From Lasiodiplodia sp. COLG20 (lineage: Eukaryota; Ascomycota; Dothideomycetes; Botryosphaeriales; Botryosphaeriaceae): a DNA stretch of 64,000 bases. Location of the stretch: positions 248,001 through 312,000 of the forward strand of contig VNWV01000012.1 of NCBI GenBank assembly GCA_009801085.1. The letters run 5' to 3'. The notes beneath the pieces are model-generated. The model was not told the DNA's origin. It did no database searches and saw nothing but the letters and a program-made list of their open reading frames with translations. Shown here one piece after another: positions 12,701 through 24,520 of this stretch; within the stretch, counting starts at the first letter, position 1, and every line of letters starts with the position of its first letter. Both the position numbers and the translations under genes were made by a program.

Positions 12701-14407
12701 TTCTCCATTACGGATCAGTACGACAAAAGCCACTTCCATCCACACATCGGACATGATGGGGGACTATCCAAATACGACAAGAAGTTAAATACTTTTGGTT
12801 CCGCAGGGTCTTCAAATGGTCCATGGAGCGGCGATTTACCCAGCGGGCCGACGACTCCCTACTCAACCGGCAACACGCCACCTTCCACGTTCTCTCGTTC
12901 TACCACATTTCGCTCTGCATCTAGCGCTTATGCAAGCATGGCGTCATCTCCCGAGCGCAGCAAGCGCAGTAGTACACCATTCACCAGTGCCTTAACATCC
13001 TTTTCACGACCTTTTCAAACTGCAAATAATTCGCCTCCAGCTCGCCAACGGACTCGAACGTTTGATGGAGACCTCTCTACATCTGCACCAGAAAAGAGCA
13101 GCGTGACTTGGGGCCCGAATACGATATATGGAGGCGCCTCCACTGGCTCCAACTCTTCGTCTGTAAACCGCTCCAACAGCCACAAACGTAACCGCGCGAC
13201 ATCACAGACGATAAATGAACAACCACAGCAACGTTTTGTTTCATTCGATAGTATTGATGAGCTCGGCACCGATGAACCTGATTTCGACGATGATGATGAC
13301 TTTTATCCTAATTTCGAAGACGATAAAACGGATATCGCACCCGTCGATCGCAACCCAGGCGGTAGTGTGATTCAAGTTACGCTTAAAAACCAGGACCAGT
13401 TCGACGATGATGGCTTTCTGTCAGTACCGTTACTGGATCAAGAACTTGGTTGGATGTACGCTGCTTACCGTGCAAACTACGCCAACAACGAACTGGCTGG
13501 ATGGGGTCTGCAAATCAAGCGGAGCGAAGTCCTGAAATATAACGGCCTAACGAGCTATTGGATCAAAGATGAGGTTGAAGAAGCGCATGAGGAGGATCTG
13601 GCCGTGGGCCGTAGCCAGGAGAGCATCGGCGCAAGGGTAAGTAATGCAATCAGCGCACTTTCCTCCCAAACTCATGTGTTGTACACGCTCCTCGTCTAAC
13701 CACTGAGAAAATTATAGTCATCAACCATCGTTCCCGACGATCTCGTCCTCTGCCCTCTGCCGCTACCGCCGCTCTCCGACCCTCCAACCACCAGCACGAC
13801 CGCCCGCAGCTCGGTCACCCACACCCGCGCCCACACTCCGGATCCTTCCCATCTCCTTCAGCTGGCGGCCGCCGGCGGCAGCGGCAGCGCCAACAACCAT
13901 ACCAGCAGCAACGCTGCGAGCCAGCAACAGCACCCCGCGGCCAACTCCCACCACTACCACCTCCACAACCCCTTCTTCACCTACCACTCCCACACCCCCT
14001 ACGCCACCCACCCCACCACGACGCCACTCCCCACGCGCCCGCCCTCCATCAAGTCCGGCTCAACCGACTCGCCGCCGAACGAGAAGGCGACGACCGAGCA
14101 CGACGGCGCTTTCGGCGGCGGGTGGCTGCCATCGGCGACCACGACGACAACGACGACGGCCACGGGCTTTGGCGCGGGCGGCGCCAACGGTGTCGGCCAC
14201 GGTGCCGGCGGCAACAGCAGCAGCAGCAGCGGCATCAGCAGGGTGCGGACGTGCATGGTGTGCTGGCTGCAGCTCGACGGCTTGTACCGCACGTGCGCCG
14301 AGTGCGGGCATGCGGTGCACGCGGAGTGCGGCGGCGAGCCGGCGGCTAGCGGGTTGCTGGATGGGCACGGAGAGGCCGGCGTGGTGTGTTGGTATTGTGG
14401 GGGGTGA
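9725..14407 (+). CDS. MTC5: SEA/GATOR2 complex subunit, WDR59/Mtc5 (Sea3) type
   Basis: Predicted subunit of the SEA complex (GATOR2 in animals), which acts at the vacuole upstream of TORC1 in amino-acid signalling. Two exons: 9725-13636 and 13718-14407, joined by an 81 bp intron (GTAAGT...ATAG); 1533 residues. A WD40 propeller fills about residues 30-330 (for example ATCAVDTFVHKWDLRTPDRP and LTCSLDGSIKFWDY). An RWD domain lies near 490-600 (APVFMRISIRFPPDYPVSA), followed by acidic and Ser-rich linkers. The C-terminus is a RING-like zinc domain with CMVC, CAECGHAVHAEC and CWYC, typical of this family. The RING is encoded only by exon 2, so an annotation stopping at 13699 loses it. Exon 2 also codes a long His/Ser/Thr/Ala-rich linker. 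The first ATG that begins family-like sequence is at 9725. Confidence 0.9.
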
Positions 14408-15526
14408 GGCGGGAGTGGGTGATTGAGTGGGCAAGCGGATGGGAGGGGGAGTGTCGGGCAAGAGGGAGAAGAACGGGATGAAATGAAGTACGGCCTTTTC
14501 AGTGTCTTGTATGACTTTCTTTGACGCATGTTATGTAGAATAGGATTCGGAGGATTGGAACAATTCTGCTCTGGTTTGTCTTATACACACGGGCTGAGGA
14601 AGAGCCAGGTTTTGTCGATGAGATAGATACCCATATCTTGTTCTTGTTTTCAGCCTTGCTTGGTGAAACTTGTAGAAGTAACCCTTAGATTTTTGTGACA
14701 GGTCAAGCGGTGGGGATTTGTCTTGGATGTATAGAAGACTAACTTTTAACCAAATCCAAGTGTTGATATTCAAGTGTTGATGTCAGAGCGGCGCTTTGAC
14801 TTCAATTTGCTTTCCCCGGTCCATGCACAGCTGTTATAGCCAAGCATCCATCAACTTACAAGATCCACGTGAAACTGCCCATGTCATCCACTTGTACGTG
14901 TGGCGACATGTGCAAACTACGGAAATTGAGGCGTCCAGTTCGCTGTATTCTTCATTCTCTTTACGATCATCGACTTATTTCTTGGACAGCAGGATAAATG
15001 AATTCCTTTCAAGCCATGCTGTCTCGACGCACAAATATCACGCTCACTTCCGAACATCAAATTATGAGGCACGCAACGGGCGTAAATTGACTAGCCGTGC
15101 AAGTGAAACGCAAAGAACCAGCGCGCAAAAGCAAAGGCCATTGTAAAGCAGGTTGCGCCATTGATATGCCTCTTTCCTCCCAGAATGAGAAGATTCCGGG
15201 AAGCACAATCTCGTTCAAGTCCTCAAACGGGGTATCTCAAGATGTTGCCACCAAGGACGAGTCCCGCTCTCTGTGGCGAGAACATGCCGTTAAGCCTTCC
15301 AGTTCTGATCCAGAGTCATATGTGCGATGTTGTCTGTGAGGTTGTCGGAGAAGAAAATCCCATTTGAATGCGAAAGAGCAGATCGTGTTGTTCAGCCCGT
15401 TCGATTGAAACCCGTTTTTTGTTTGATCGTAAACCACAAGAAACCAAACCGTTCCCATTCAGAGCTCCTCCATTATCCCAGAAGTCGCTCCTTCATGTCG
15501 CCATCGCGAGGTGTCGGTCGGGTTGT
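14408..15526. other. Convergent intergenic region
   Basis: 1119 bp between the 3' ends of the MTC5-like gene (+) and RPS30 (-). It should contain both 3' UTRs and terminators. No coding or RNA gene is recognised. Confidence 0.5.
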
Positions 15527-15937
15527 TTACGAGGTGGGGTTGGGGTTCATCTGCTGTTGTTAGGATCGGGGGAAGTTCCGTGGCGATTATTTGGCGGTGG
15601 CGAAACTCACCTTCCTCTTGCCGCCGGTCATGGTGACGTTGACGAAGCGGCGAGTGTACTTTATCCTCTTAAGGGCGCGGCCCTTGGGGTTCTTCTTCTT
15701 CTCCTGGGGCTCGACCTGTTGTGTAGACTTGATCAGCATCCGGTTGTTCGAAAGTCCTTCTGATCCGACCCGTTGTGCGTCCTCCGTAGCCGCCCGGCGA
15801 CAACTCCTTCGTCCTCCTCCTTTCACAACCTCATGTGATCCGTGGTTCCACCGCGGGGTATTCGGGTTTTATCGTACCTTAGGGGTCTGAGACTTGACCT
15901 TTCCGGCACGGGCGAGAGAACCGTGAACCTTACCCAT
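15527..15937 (-). CDS. RPS30: 40S ribosomal protein S30 (eS30)
   Basis: Small basic protein of the 40S subunit. Three exons: 15878-15937, 15611-15715 and 15527-15550, giving 62 residues (family 61-63). Exon 1 encodes [20 protein letters not shown]. Exon 2 continues [19 protein letters not shown] and [16 protein letters not shown]. The 24 bp last exon adds MNPNPTS and a TAA. Introns are 162 bp (GTACGA...CAG) and 60 bp (GTGAGT...CAG), both phase 0. The gene encodes the ribosomal protein alone; there is no N-terminal ubiquitin-like (Fau/FUBI) fusion, as is usual in fungi. The tiny terminal exon is easily missed: reading through the second intron gives a false ending VSFATAK. Confidence 0.96.
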
Positions 15938-16648
15938 GTTGGCGACTGTTGGGGATTGCTAACGACGTCGGTTTGACTGCGAAGGAGACGGGTGGCGAGT
16001 CAGCTTTCAGCGTCTTTTGCGGGCGTGCGAGCGGATGGAACGGTGTCGCAGCGGTGCAGCGGGACAGCAGCGACGCCGGGGCGATGCGGCGGGTGGACTT
16101 ACAGATGGGCGCGTTGGCGTTGTCGTCGGTGGGATGTGTCGTCGTTGGCGGGCGAGGTCGAAATTGGCGCTGTGGATGAGGAGCGCTCGCTTACTCGGCA
16201 AAACAGCGGCGCTACGCCCGATACGGCAGCCACGGCAGCCTGGGGAACCGGCCACGCTTTTGTCTGACTGAGCGTCGCACTCAGTAACCGTAAGTAGGTA
16301 TGCGTTGAGCTTATTGAATGTTATAAGACAAGGCACGAGCCTTCAGCGCGTGGCTGCTATATCCCGTTTTTTTTTCAACATCTACTGCGAAATGGCATGA
16401 TACTACACTTCGCAATGGGGAGCGAGAATTTGTCCCCGCCCATGACCCGCGGATCATGTGCTCACGCCTCTCCAATCAATCTTAGCTCCGCTATCGCCAG
16501 TTATCTGATCACATCACCGATCATGCGCGAGCTCCCGCCGGACCACCTCTGACATACCACCTCCACCCCCTCTTCTAGCTCCTGCAAGCTCCTGCAGCTT
16601 TTATCCTCAACTTTTTGTTTCTAGCTAAGCTTCAAGCACTCTCTCGCC
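15938..16648. promoter_or_regulatory. Divergent promoter region, RPS30 / CREG-like
   Basis: 711 bp between divergent start codons, holding both promoters. Pyrimidine-rich tracts near 16366-16375 and just before the CREG-like ATG (16560-16620) resemble fungal core-promoter CT tracts. No clear TATA box. Confidence 0.45.
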
Positions 16649-17419
16649 ATGCATCTGGCCCACGCAGTCACTTCCGCTCTTGTCGCCGGCCTTGCCAGCG
16701 CCTCGCTCGTCCCCGCACCACAGCACATCTTCGCGAACCCTGAGGACGGCGATGTCTCTAGCTACCGCATCCCGACCGTCCACGAGTCGGCCGTCATGGC
16801 CCGCCGCATTCTGCACCTGAGCGGACTGGGCACGCTGTCGACGATTTTCCCGAGCAACGGAAAGCAGCACCAAGAACCGGGCACTGCGGAAAACCGGCCG
16901 TCGGACGTGGGTGGCACGCCGATCGGGCTGGTCGACTACATCGCCGACTGCGAGCACGCGACGGGAAACCCGACCATCCTGGCCATCGACATCGCCACGA
17001 GCTTCAAGAACGTCGCCGCCGGCTCCAACATCTCGCTCGGCCTCAACTGGGTTCCGCCCAAGGGCCAGGTCCGCTCGCCCGCCAGCCTGCCGCGCTTCTC
17101 CCTCCAGGGCTACCTCGAGGACCTCACCGCCGAGGACCTCGTCAAGCACGCTATCCCCGCCTGTTTCGCCAAGTACCACGCCGATGCTGTGGCGTGGTAT
17201 CCTGGCAGCCCTATCCATTCGAGTCACTGGGTCAGGTTCGTCGTGCAGGAGGTGTACTGGATTGGTGGATTTGGCGATAGGGCGTACATTGGCTGGATCC
17301 CGGTAGAGGAGTGGCGGAACGTCACGAGGCAGGAAGTGCGGGACTGCGTGCTTCCTGGTGAAGAGAAGAGAGGCGGGTGGAGGGAGTGGCTAGGCTTTGG
17401 AAACAGCTGGGAGCTCTGA
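16649..17419 (+). CDS. Secreted CREG-like protein, FMN-binding split-barrel fold
   Basis: Intronless, 256 residues. A signal peptide is evident (MHLAHAVTSALVAGLASASL), followed by ESAVMARRILHLSGLGTLST, a pattern typical of the pyridoxamine-phosphate-oxidase-like/CREG family. Other family-like segments are GTPIGLVDYIADCEHATGNP, TILAIDIATSFKN, SNISLGLNWVPP, HWVRFVVQEVYWIGGFGDRA and YIGWIPVEEW. Possible N-glycosylation sites are in SNIS and RNVT. CREG proteins are secreted or lysosomal and often lack the residues for FMN catalysis, so enzyme activity should not be assumed. The ATG is the first in frame and gives the signal peptide. The coding part has strongly C-ending codons, suggesting good expression. 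Confidence 0.82.
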   Translation: MHLAHAVTSALVAGLASASLVPAPQHIFANPEDGDVSSYRIPTVHESAVMARRILHLSGLGTLSTIFPSNGKQHQEPGTAENRPSDVGGTPIGLVDYIADCEHATGNPTILAIDIATSFKNVAAGSNISLGLNWVPPKGQVRSPASLPRFSLQGYLEDLTAEDLVKHAIPACFAKYHADAVAWYPGSPIHSSHWVRFVVQEVYWIGGFGDRAYIGWIPVEEWRNVTRQEVRDCVLPGEEKRGGWREWLGFGNSWEL

Positions 17420-20400
17420 GAGTGCTGGCAAAACTTGAACTGCGTGATGATGAGTATGAGTGACAGGCTTGGGTAAAGTATGTTGTGAATTAACGACCTA
17501 CAGACTGTTGATGGTAGTTTTAGTGTACAGACGTCGTTCCTTGATCATGGAAACTGGAGTTTGAGCGGGTATTGAAATACTGAGCAGATTGGCTGCAAAG
17601 TTATCTGAGCATGAGATCGATTCTGTCTTTTACGTTTTCCCATTGTTTATACTGGGGTTTCTTGGAGTCTTGGGATAGTCACTTCTAGGCAAATTGCTCA
17701 TCCAAAATGTTGAAGTGAATAGCATCCAGGTATGAAACTACTTCATGCTTCCGTACGTCATCCGAGCTAGCAGCGCCGGTTCGTGGTCTAGACAGGCATT
17801 TGACAAGACACGGTTCGACTGGTATTGTATGTACATATGATGATAGATGGGCTACGGACTGATATTTTCGTTTATTCTTCATCGGATTCGAAAAAATTTT
17901 GGACGCACCGCACTTGGTCATGGGTATTGCACTTACGAGAGGATTCAAAGCACGTACCTATATGTACATTCTTAGGTTGCTACTTACGTCCGGATGTTTT
18001 ACTTTTACTACACACTTAGGACTCATTCGTGCAGTGAAGCGATTCTCGTATGGTACATACAAGGGGCCCAAAAGTTTTAGAACGTATTATAACTACGAAC
18101 ATCTATCTCTGCGATGCTACCATACTTAGAAGAGGTAAAATCATGAATCATAGTGTTTGACCCGCAGTTGTCAGTTTGGTCCAGGCATGGGAAGCTCGGA
18201 CGAGCAGTGTTTTACCTTCTTTTTTTGGTTTCCTCATCTAGCGCTCAACCTTTCGATTGAATGGCACTCTTGAAGGGTCACTTCCATATTCACAGCGCAC
18301 TAGGGTCTCACCGTGCTGACGCCAGTCAATGCGTCGTAGTCTCCGCAGTGTCCCGATATCGCTTTGGATAGATCACTTACCGCGAAAGTATGTCGCAAGA
18401 TGGTGCGAACAAGAACGGACATTCACCCGACGCAGTGGTAATATGTTGATCAAGGCAGATATGGAACAAGGGTCCTGAAAAGAGGGCTTGCATTGCACGA
18501 AAGAGGAAAATGCTGACAGAATCCTTTGTTGGATTTGGCCCCTACATATATAGAGGATCCAGACTGTCGTTTTAGAAGTCATCTAGTGCCGCTTTGGGAT
18601 AAGGCTCCACGTATATAACGAAGGACAAAAATAGTCATAAATAGAGCATAGCTATACGCAATCCTTGAATCCTGCACAACATCTCGACGTCTGCACAAAC
18701 TCGAGGGAGTAGATCGACAGACTAACCTAGCCTAGCTCAAAAATCCTTCGGGCAGACGATCATCTCGCTTCCACAACCTCACGTCAATCCACCGCCACAA
18801 CCCACTTAGCTTTCAGCTGATCGCCAAACAAAACCGACGCGCGGTCCCTATCTTTCTGTGACGCCGCACACCAGTCAGAACACGCGAGAAGAAAACCAAA
18901 ACGCACCAACGAAAGCCACATCCGGCTCACATACCCCATCGCGGCCTCGATCCAGGCGCCAGCGAAGGCCACTTACCTGCAGCATCCTTAAGCTAACACA
19001 AACCTTTTCTCACTCCGATGCCCTTTTTCCATCGACCTCGTGCTCATCATCTGCTGACCCTGTCAATCATTCGCTACGCCCTCCCTGCACACCACGGCCC
19101 CTCCCATCCCCCATCCGCGCCCCTCCCCCCTCCAGCACCAATACATCGCCTAAACCCCTTTTTGCCAACCGCATCCCCCGACCCCAACCCCAATCGGACT
19201 TGATCCCGACCGAATCCTCCCAAGCCCATCCCGAACGGTCCGCCCCATCCGGCGTCATCAGCGCCGTCCCTCTCTATACCCGTAGGTTAATCGACCGATC
19301 GCCAGCAAATCCGGTCCCTTTTGCCCGGGAAGCTCCCTTTTCCCTCAACGATCACACGGCTCAATTATAGCCCCAACAAAACAAAAAAGGGACGAAGGCC
19401 GGTGATACTAACCCTCGGCGGCGGAAGAGCCTCCGCTGCGTCATATCCAACTAACATCCGTCCCACTACTATGTGGGGGAGGTTGGGGGATGTTCGTATC
19501 CTTGAACCCTGTAATACGAACAGATACCCGTATCAAAGAGCACGTGTACACCGAATTTTGAACGAGTTCCGGAGGGCGAGTGTGAAATGGAGCGTGGGGG
19601 AGGAAGGAACGTCGGGGAGAGCAAAAAAATGCATGTGATATTCGCAAACATGTATTTTTCTTCTTTGCTTTTTTTTGTTGGATGCGACAGGGGTGTCGGG
19701 GGTCCGGAAAACGCGGGATAAGCTCTCCCCTTGTATCACCATAGTCGACTCTGTCGAGCACATCGGGTGGGAAAAGAAAAAAAAAAAAAGGAGAAAGATG
19801 CGTAGCTTGATCAAGAGTGAATCAGCATCAGCCTAGGTGTTGGACGAGGAGCGGGAAGACGCAAAGCGTGAAAGCGATTGCGAGGCCGCAATTCTAGGTA
19901 GAACCATGGGCTGGCAGAGCAAGCCTCACTGTAGTCATATTCCTTTTTCTTCAACCCGCCCCTGGCTTGTACAACGGCCGGTTGGCGGCTGCCGAAACGT
20001 GTATGTGTGAGGTAAAGGCAAACCAAGCATTCTCGCACTCACCGACTTGTCGGGATCTTGGTCAGACGGAACCAGAGAATGCTAAGGGAACGGGAGGAGC
20101 ATCCCGATGCTCATGATACGCAAGTCAGAGAAAAAGGAAAGAGGGACACTGTCGAAAAATATAACATACTTTTTGCCTGACGGAATTTATTTCCGGGGCA
20201 CGAAGAAGGCGACGAGCACAGCAGCCTCGAACACGCGCTTGCGGCACACGACATGTACGGTGATTATGCGAGCGGCACCGAAAATGGACAATGGACTAGG
20301 TCCGAAAGAATTCTTGTTCGAAAGGTATGCAGGATGGAAGGGTATACATCAAGGACATGATTGCGCGCGAATGGGAGGAGGAGCAGAGAGGTACCGTAAG

Positions 20401-23230
20401 CGCGGTTCGGCCCTGCAGATCCGCCGCTTCTCCGCATGCCGAGGCCGCTTTTTCTTTTTTATTCTTATTTTTATTTTTCCCGGGCCATGTGCGCATGGCC
20501 ACCCTTGACGTCGACTGCATATAATTAGCTGTATCTGAGACTGCATGCACGACGATGAGATGACGAAAAAGAAACAGCATGGAGGTTGTTCATGCGAGGA
20601 CGGGAGAGTGTCGGCTCTATCCGACGCACCGGATGGGCATGGAGTAGGCTTTCCAGAAGAAGCAACGAGAGGCTACCTGAAGAGGTAGGATCCGCCGCGT
20701 GGCTTGCGACGCGTGGTGATGCGTGGACAGGCTAAGTTTAAGCGCGGTGGATAGTCCGCAGCTTTTCAGCAGCAGGCGAAAAAGCGGTGAGGGTGCGTGC
20801 AGTCAATGATAGCTGGAGAAAGGCCAACTCGCGGCGATACGTGTATATTGTGGAGAGGGACGGGGCAATATGCGTGTGCGAGGTGAGAACAGGTTTTGGA
20901 CTAGGCTCGGGTGCTGAGACTCACGATGACGGCGGGCTGACGAAAGGACGGTCGTGAGTTCATTGTGCCGACCCATTGGCCAATAGCTCGGGGTGCTATA
21001 GCTGATCAGCATGATGGTCTCAATAAAGCAAAGGGACTGCACGTGTCGAGGAAATGAGGTGCTCAATGCTGGCAGACACCTTCTGCCATCTGCCGCGCGA
21101 GCCGTATATTGCCCGAATAGGCAAGATGCTAGAAACAGAGCCCGACTGGGCTAATGCTGCGAGCGGCGGGAGCTCGACGTGTCAGCGCCAGCAAGCGTCG
21201 CGGCGCTTTGACGGCTGTCAAAAGTAGCCTCGCCGCTGCTCGCCCTGCCCCGAAGCCGCAGGCTAGCGCGCGGCCGTCAATCGACCCATTTTACGCAAGA
21301 GGCGAGGCGCACCGACGTGCGGTTAGCGAAGATCAAACCGCCCAAACCCCGTAGCGCAACAGCTAGAGCAGGTAAATCCGCAATTGCCCACATCTCCGCG
21401 AGCGCACGAGAGCCAGCCCTTGCTAAGTCCGGCCTTGACCCTGACTCTGCAGTCCGTTCTGGAGCGAGGCGGTGATGGTGATGGGCACGCCTCGTGGCTG
21501 GAGAAAAGCAAGTCTGGTCCACGCAAGGGAGATCACACGGAAGATGTGCTCGGAAAGGGGAAAGAGGGCGGGAATAGGGTAGATCACCGTCGATGTTTGC
21601 TTTTTGGCACCTTCTGGCGCGCGACCGGCCTGCTGCATGCTGCTCCTGCGACGGCTCGCGTTGGTGGAGCTTGCCGCCTCGCGAGCGCGGCTGTGGCAGC
21701 ACTCCTCCGTGCCTGGTGCCTGTCCGTCCGACGTCGTCGTCCATCCCGCCCCCACCGCCGCCGGTCAGAGGGCGATGCGGTCCATCTCCGCCCGGGTTCC
21801 CGGGTGCGTGTGTTGGGCCACGCAGGGCAGCGCAGCGTGGCGCAGGGCAGCGCGACCAGGGGCGCGTGCCATGTTCACCGCCTCGTCAAGCGAGCGCGCC
21901 CAGCGGGACGGCGGCGGCTCTGCCTTCTAGCTGGCGCGCATCGCGCGTCAATCTTGTCCCGAGTCGTTCCCGAAGCCGCTTGCCGGTCCTCGTGCCTGAG
22001 GCAGCGCGCGCGCGAGGCGCGGGCTTGGGGCAGATTTCAGGGGAGCGCGTGGGCGGGCGGCTGGTTACGTGTCGCGCTGAATCGCCGAGCTGTCGTCGAA
22101 CGTGCCCAGGGTCCAGCAGAGGGGAAGGAACAATTTTCAGTGGCCGTCGTGCGTGCGTGCTGGCGCGTAGCGGAGCGACGACGAGTGGGGAGGCGCCGCT
22201 GCAGGCCGGTGATCGCGTGCAAATCACGTATGTCATGGCCAGCGAATCCCTCGCCGCGCGGCGGTGAAGAAGGCAGACGATGCAACCACAGCCCACTGCG
22301 AGCTGGCGCCGCTAGCACCAATCCTCTGCTGCCTGCAGATTCCCCAGATTAGTCGCCCTCACAGTGCGCGCAATTAGGTAACACCACAGAGATACGCGTG
22401 CCGGCGCCAACGACTTGCTATTCCGAGCTCTACGGTTAAGCGCGTGGCCTATACTACACAATAACGATCGGTATATGGTGAACAACTAGAGAAAAGCTAC
22501 CCGCGCTTGCCTGATGCGGAAAGGCTGGCCAATCCGGCTGAAGCAGACTGCGATGAGACCCGCCGGAATGCCCTTGTCGGCGCAAGCGGCGGGATCAATC
22601 GGCGGCGCCCAGGGCCCCGTCGATGAAGGGTGGTGGTGGTGGGGTTGGTGGTGGTGACTGTGGTGGAAAAACACGCTGTGAAGGGGAAGAAGGAGAAGAA
22701 GAAGTGTAACTACAACATCGGCCGCTCCGCCATGGCAACGCCGGTCCAATGCAAAGGATGTAGAGAAAACAGAGCGAAAGAATCGAACAGATGAAAAGTC
22801 ACTGCCTCCGCTTGAACGCCCATGCCGAGGAAAATTAAAACGCCGGGGGAATGATGCAAGTGGTATAAAGCGTGGATGAGGAAATCGCTCGGTCGAGCAG
22901 CCGCCGTGTCGCGTTCGATGAGACCATTACTGTCCTCGCTGCCAATTGGCCCCGCAGAGCTCAGCTCGCGCTCTGCCGCCGGACGCGTCCGGCGAGGGGG
23001 AGTACGGTTGTGCCGCCGTGCTGGACAGGCGCTCACGTAGACTCCGTGACCTGAAGACTTTCGGCCGTGGGCCAATGCCCCTGAAAACACCCTCTTCTAT
23101 CCCTTTTTTGGTTTCGATAACTTTTCGCGCACGTCTCGTTGAAAATCCGTCCGTTGCTGTACATGTACAGTTCTCGTGTGCCGCGTGGAATCCTGCCGCG
23201 TCGAGAAAGTAGTCATCATCGCGATCTTGA
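17420..23230. other. Gene-poor region 3' of the C2H2 gene
   Basis: 5.8 kb without a recognised gene. The left part (to about 18.7 kb) is AT-rich, and beyond about 21.1 kb the sequence is strikingly GC-rich. Two weak coding-like islands occur on the minus strand. One spans 18784-18985 (9 bp and 72 bp exons around a 121 bp intron with GTAAGT and CACAG). The other spans about 19811-20077, with a GTGAGT donor near 20040 and a CAG acceptor near 19990. Neither could be joined to a complete gene. T-rich tracts lie near 19660-19676 and 20448-20480. Everything else looks non-coding to me. Confidence 0.45.
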
Positions 23231-24520
23231 TCATGATCCGTGCACCGACGGGCCGGCCGTGGCGTGGCAGCCGCGCTCGTGGCGCTTCATGTTGCTGCGG
23301 ACGCTGAAGGCCTTGCCGCAGCCGGCGTGGGGGCACTTGAACGGCTTCTCGCCCGTGTGGCTGTGGCTGTGGATGCGCAGGCTGCTGGGGCGCGAGAAGG
23401 CCTTGTTGCACGTCTGGCAGATGTAGCGGTCCTGCGACTGGGGGAAGGCCGCAGCGCTCGACGCACTGATGTAGTGGTGGTGCTGCCACGGGTTCGGGTT
23501 GCCGGGCGTCGTCACCGGCACGGACACGGGCACCGGCGGCGGGGGGAAGTTGGAGGGCAGCGGGCGCTGGCCGTACATGCCCGGGGAGGTGTAGACCTGG
23601 TTTTCCGGCGAGTAGTACGAGCCCACCGAGGCGGCGCCAGGGGAGGAGGCGTAGGGGGAAGGCGCGTAAGGCGAGGTCGCGTAAGGAGAGGTGGCGGGCT
23701 GCGAAGGCACGGATGGACGCTGGCGCATGGGAGCAGCGGGGGGCATCTGCTGGCGCTGCTGGTGCGGCTCCATGTTGTTCAGCGATTGGCCCAGGTAGTA
23801 GGGCGTCTGCTGCGGGACAGACGATTGCGAGGAGGTGGAGGGAGACTGGTTCCCGTCAATGACGGAGTCCGGCCGCATGGGAGGCGTGGGCGGCAAAGTC
23901 ATTCTGGGGTGGCTCACGATCGTGGGGGCGAAAGCTTGCTGAGCCTGGTCGGGTCGGTGGTCGGGCGGCAGGACCGGCTGGTGCTGCACCTGCTGCTGGT
24001 GCGGCGGCTGTTGTTGTTGTGGTTGCTGAGCTTGTGGGACGGCCGTCTGCGGCTGCTGGCTTGGCGACGCCTGCTGCGACTGCGACCCTGGGGGAGCGTT
24101 AATTTCGCGTGCTTCTCTCTCGGCAGAGCGAGGCGGCCGGTGCTCTCGACTCGCATCGTGTTGTGTGTGCGGAATGGCCGGAGGTCGGCGGTGCGGGAAC
24201 TCACCAGGCTCTTGACTGGGGCGCTCGCCGTCGGCGATGCCCAGCAGGCTCGAGATGGACGGCAGCGACGGCTTGTTCGCCAGGTCTTCCACGGGCGGCG
24301 AGGGCGGGCTCTGGGGCGCGCCGGGGTAGGGGTGGGCGTGCTTGAAGGCCTGCTGCTGCTGGTACAGCTGGTGGTGGTAGCCGGCGGCGACGTCCTGCGG
24401 GTGGTGCTGGACACGCTGCTGGCTCTGGTACAGGTGGTGCTGGTGTTGCTGGCGGTAGTACTCGTGCGCCTCTTGACGGCTGTCCCTCCCAGTGCCGTGG
24501 ACCATACTCGACAGCTGCAT
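23231..24520 (-). CDS. C2H2 zinc-finger transcription factor, Gln/Pro-rich
   Basis: Nuclear DNA-binding regulator. The unspliced frame is 429 residues. The first 360 are low-complexity (Gln, Pro, His, Ser), including a LPSISSLLG motif near residue 88 and repeated ATSPYAPSPYASSP blocks. Two C-terminal C2H2 fingers follow at about 366-420: YICQTCNKAFSRPSSLRIH, the linker HTGEKPFKC, then CPHAGCGKAFSVRSNMKRH. The second finger has four residues between its zinc-binding histidines. A 117 bp in-frame intron is likely at 24088-24204 (GTGAGT donor, CCCCAG acceptor), which would give 390 residues. Finger arrangement resembles fungal developmental regulators of the FlbC kind, but I cannot assign an orthologue. 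It stands alone between two large gene-free regions, as developmental regulators often do. Confidence 0.82.
   Translation of the reverse strand: MQLSSMVHGTGRDSRQEAHEYYRQQHQHHLYQSQQRVQHHPQDVAAGYHHQLYQQQQAFKHAHPYPGAPQSPPSPPVEDLANKPSLPSISSLLGIADGERPSQEPGEFPHRRPPAIPHTQHDASREHRPPRSAEREAREINAPPGSQSQQASPSQQPQTAVPQAQQPQQQQPPHQQQVQHQPVLPPDHRPDQAQQAFAPTIVSHPRMTLPPTPPMRPDSVIDGNQSPSTSSQSSVPQQTPYYLGQSLNNMEPHQQRQQMPPAAPMRQRPSVPSQPATSPYATSPYAPSPYASSPGAASVGSYYSPENQVYTSPGMYGQRPLPSNFPPPPVPVSVPVTTPGNPNPWQHHHYISASSAAAFPQSQDRYICQTCNKAFSRPSSLRIHSHSHTGEKPFKCPHAGCGKAFSVRSNMKRHERGCHATAGPSVHGS

Noticed and set aside
21384..22352. 322-codon open frame
   Set aside because: Arg/Ala/Gly-rich with competing open frames on the other strand and no recognisable motif; it is treated as a GC artefact.
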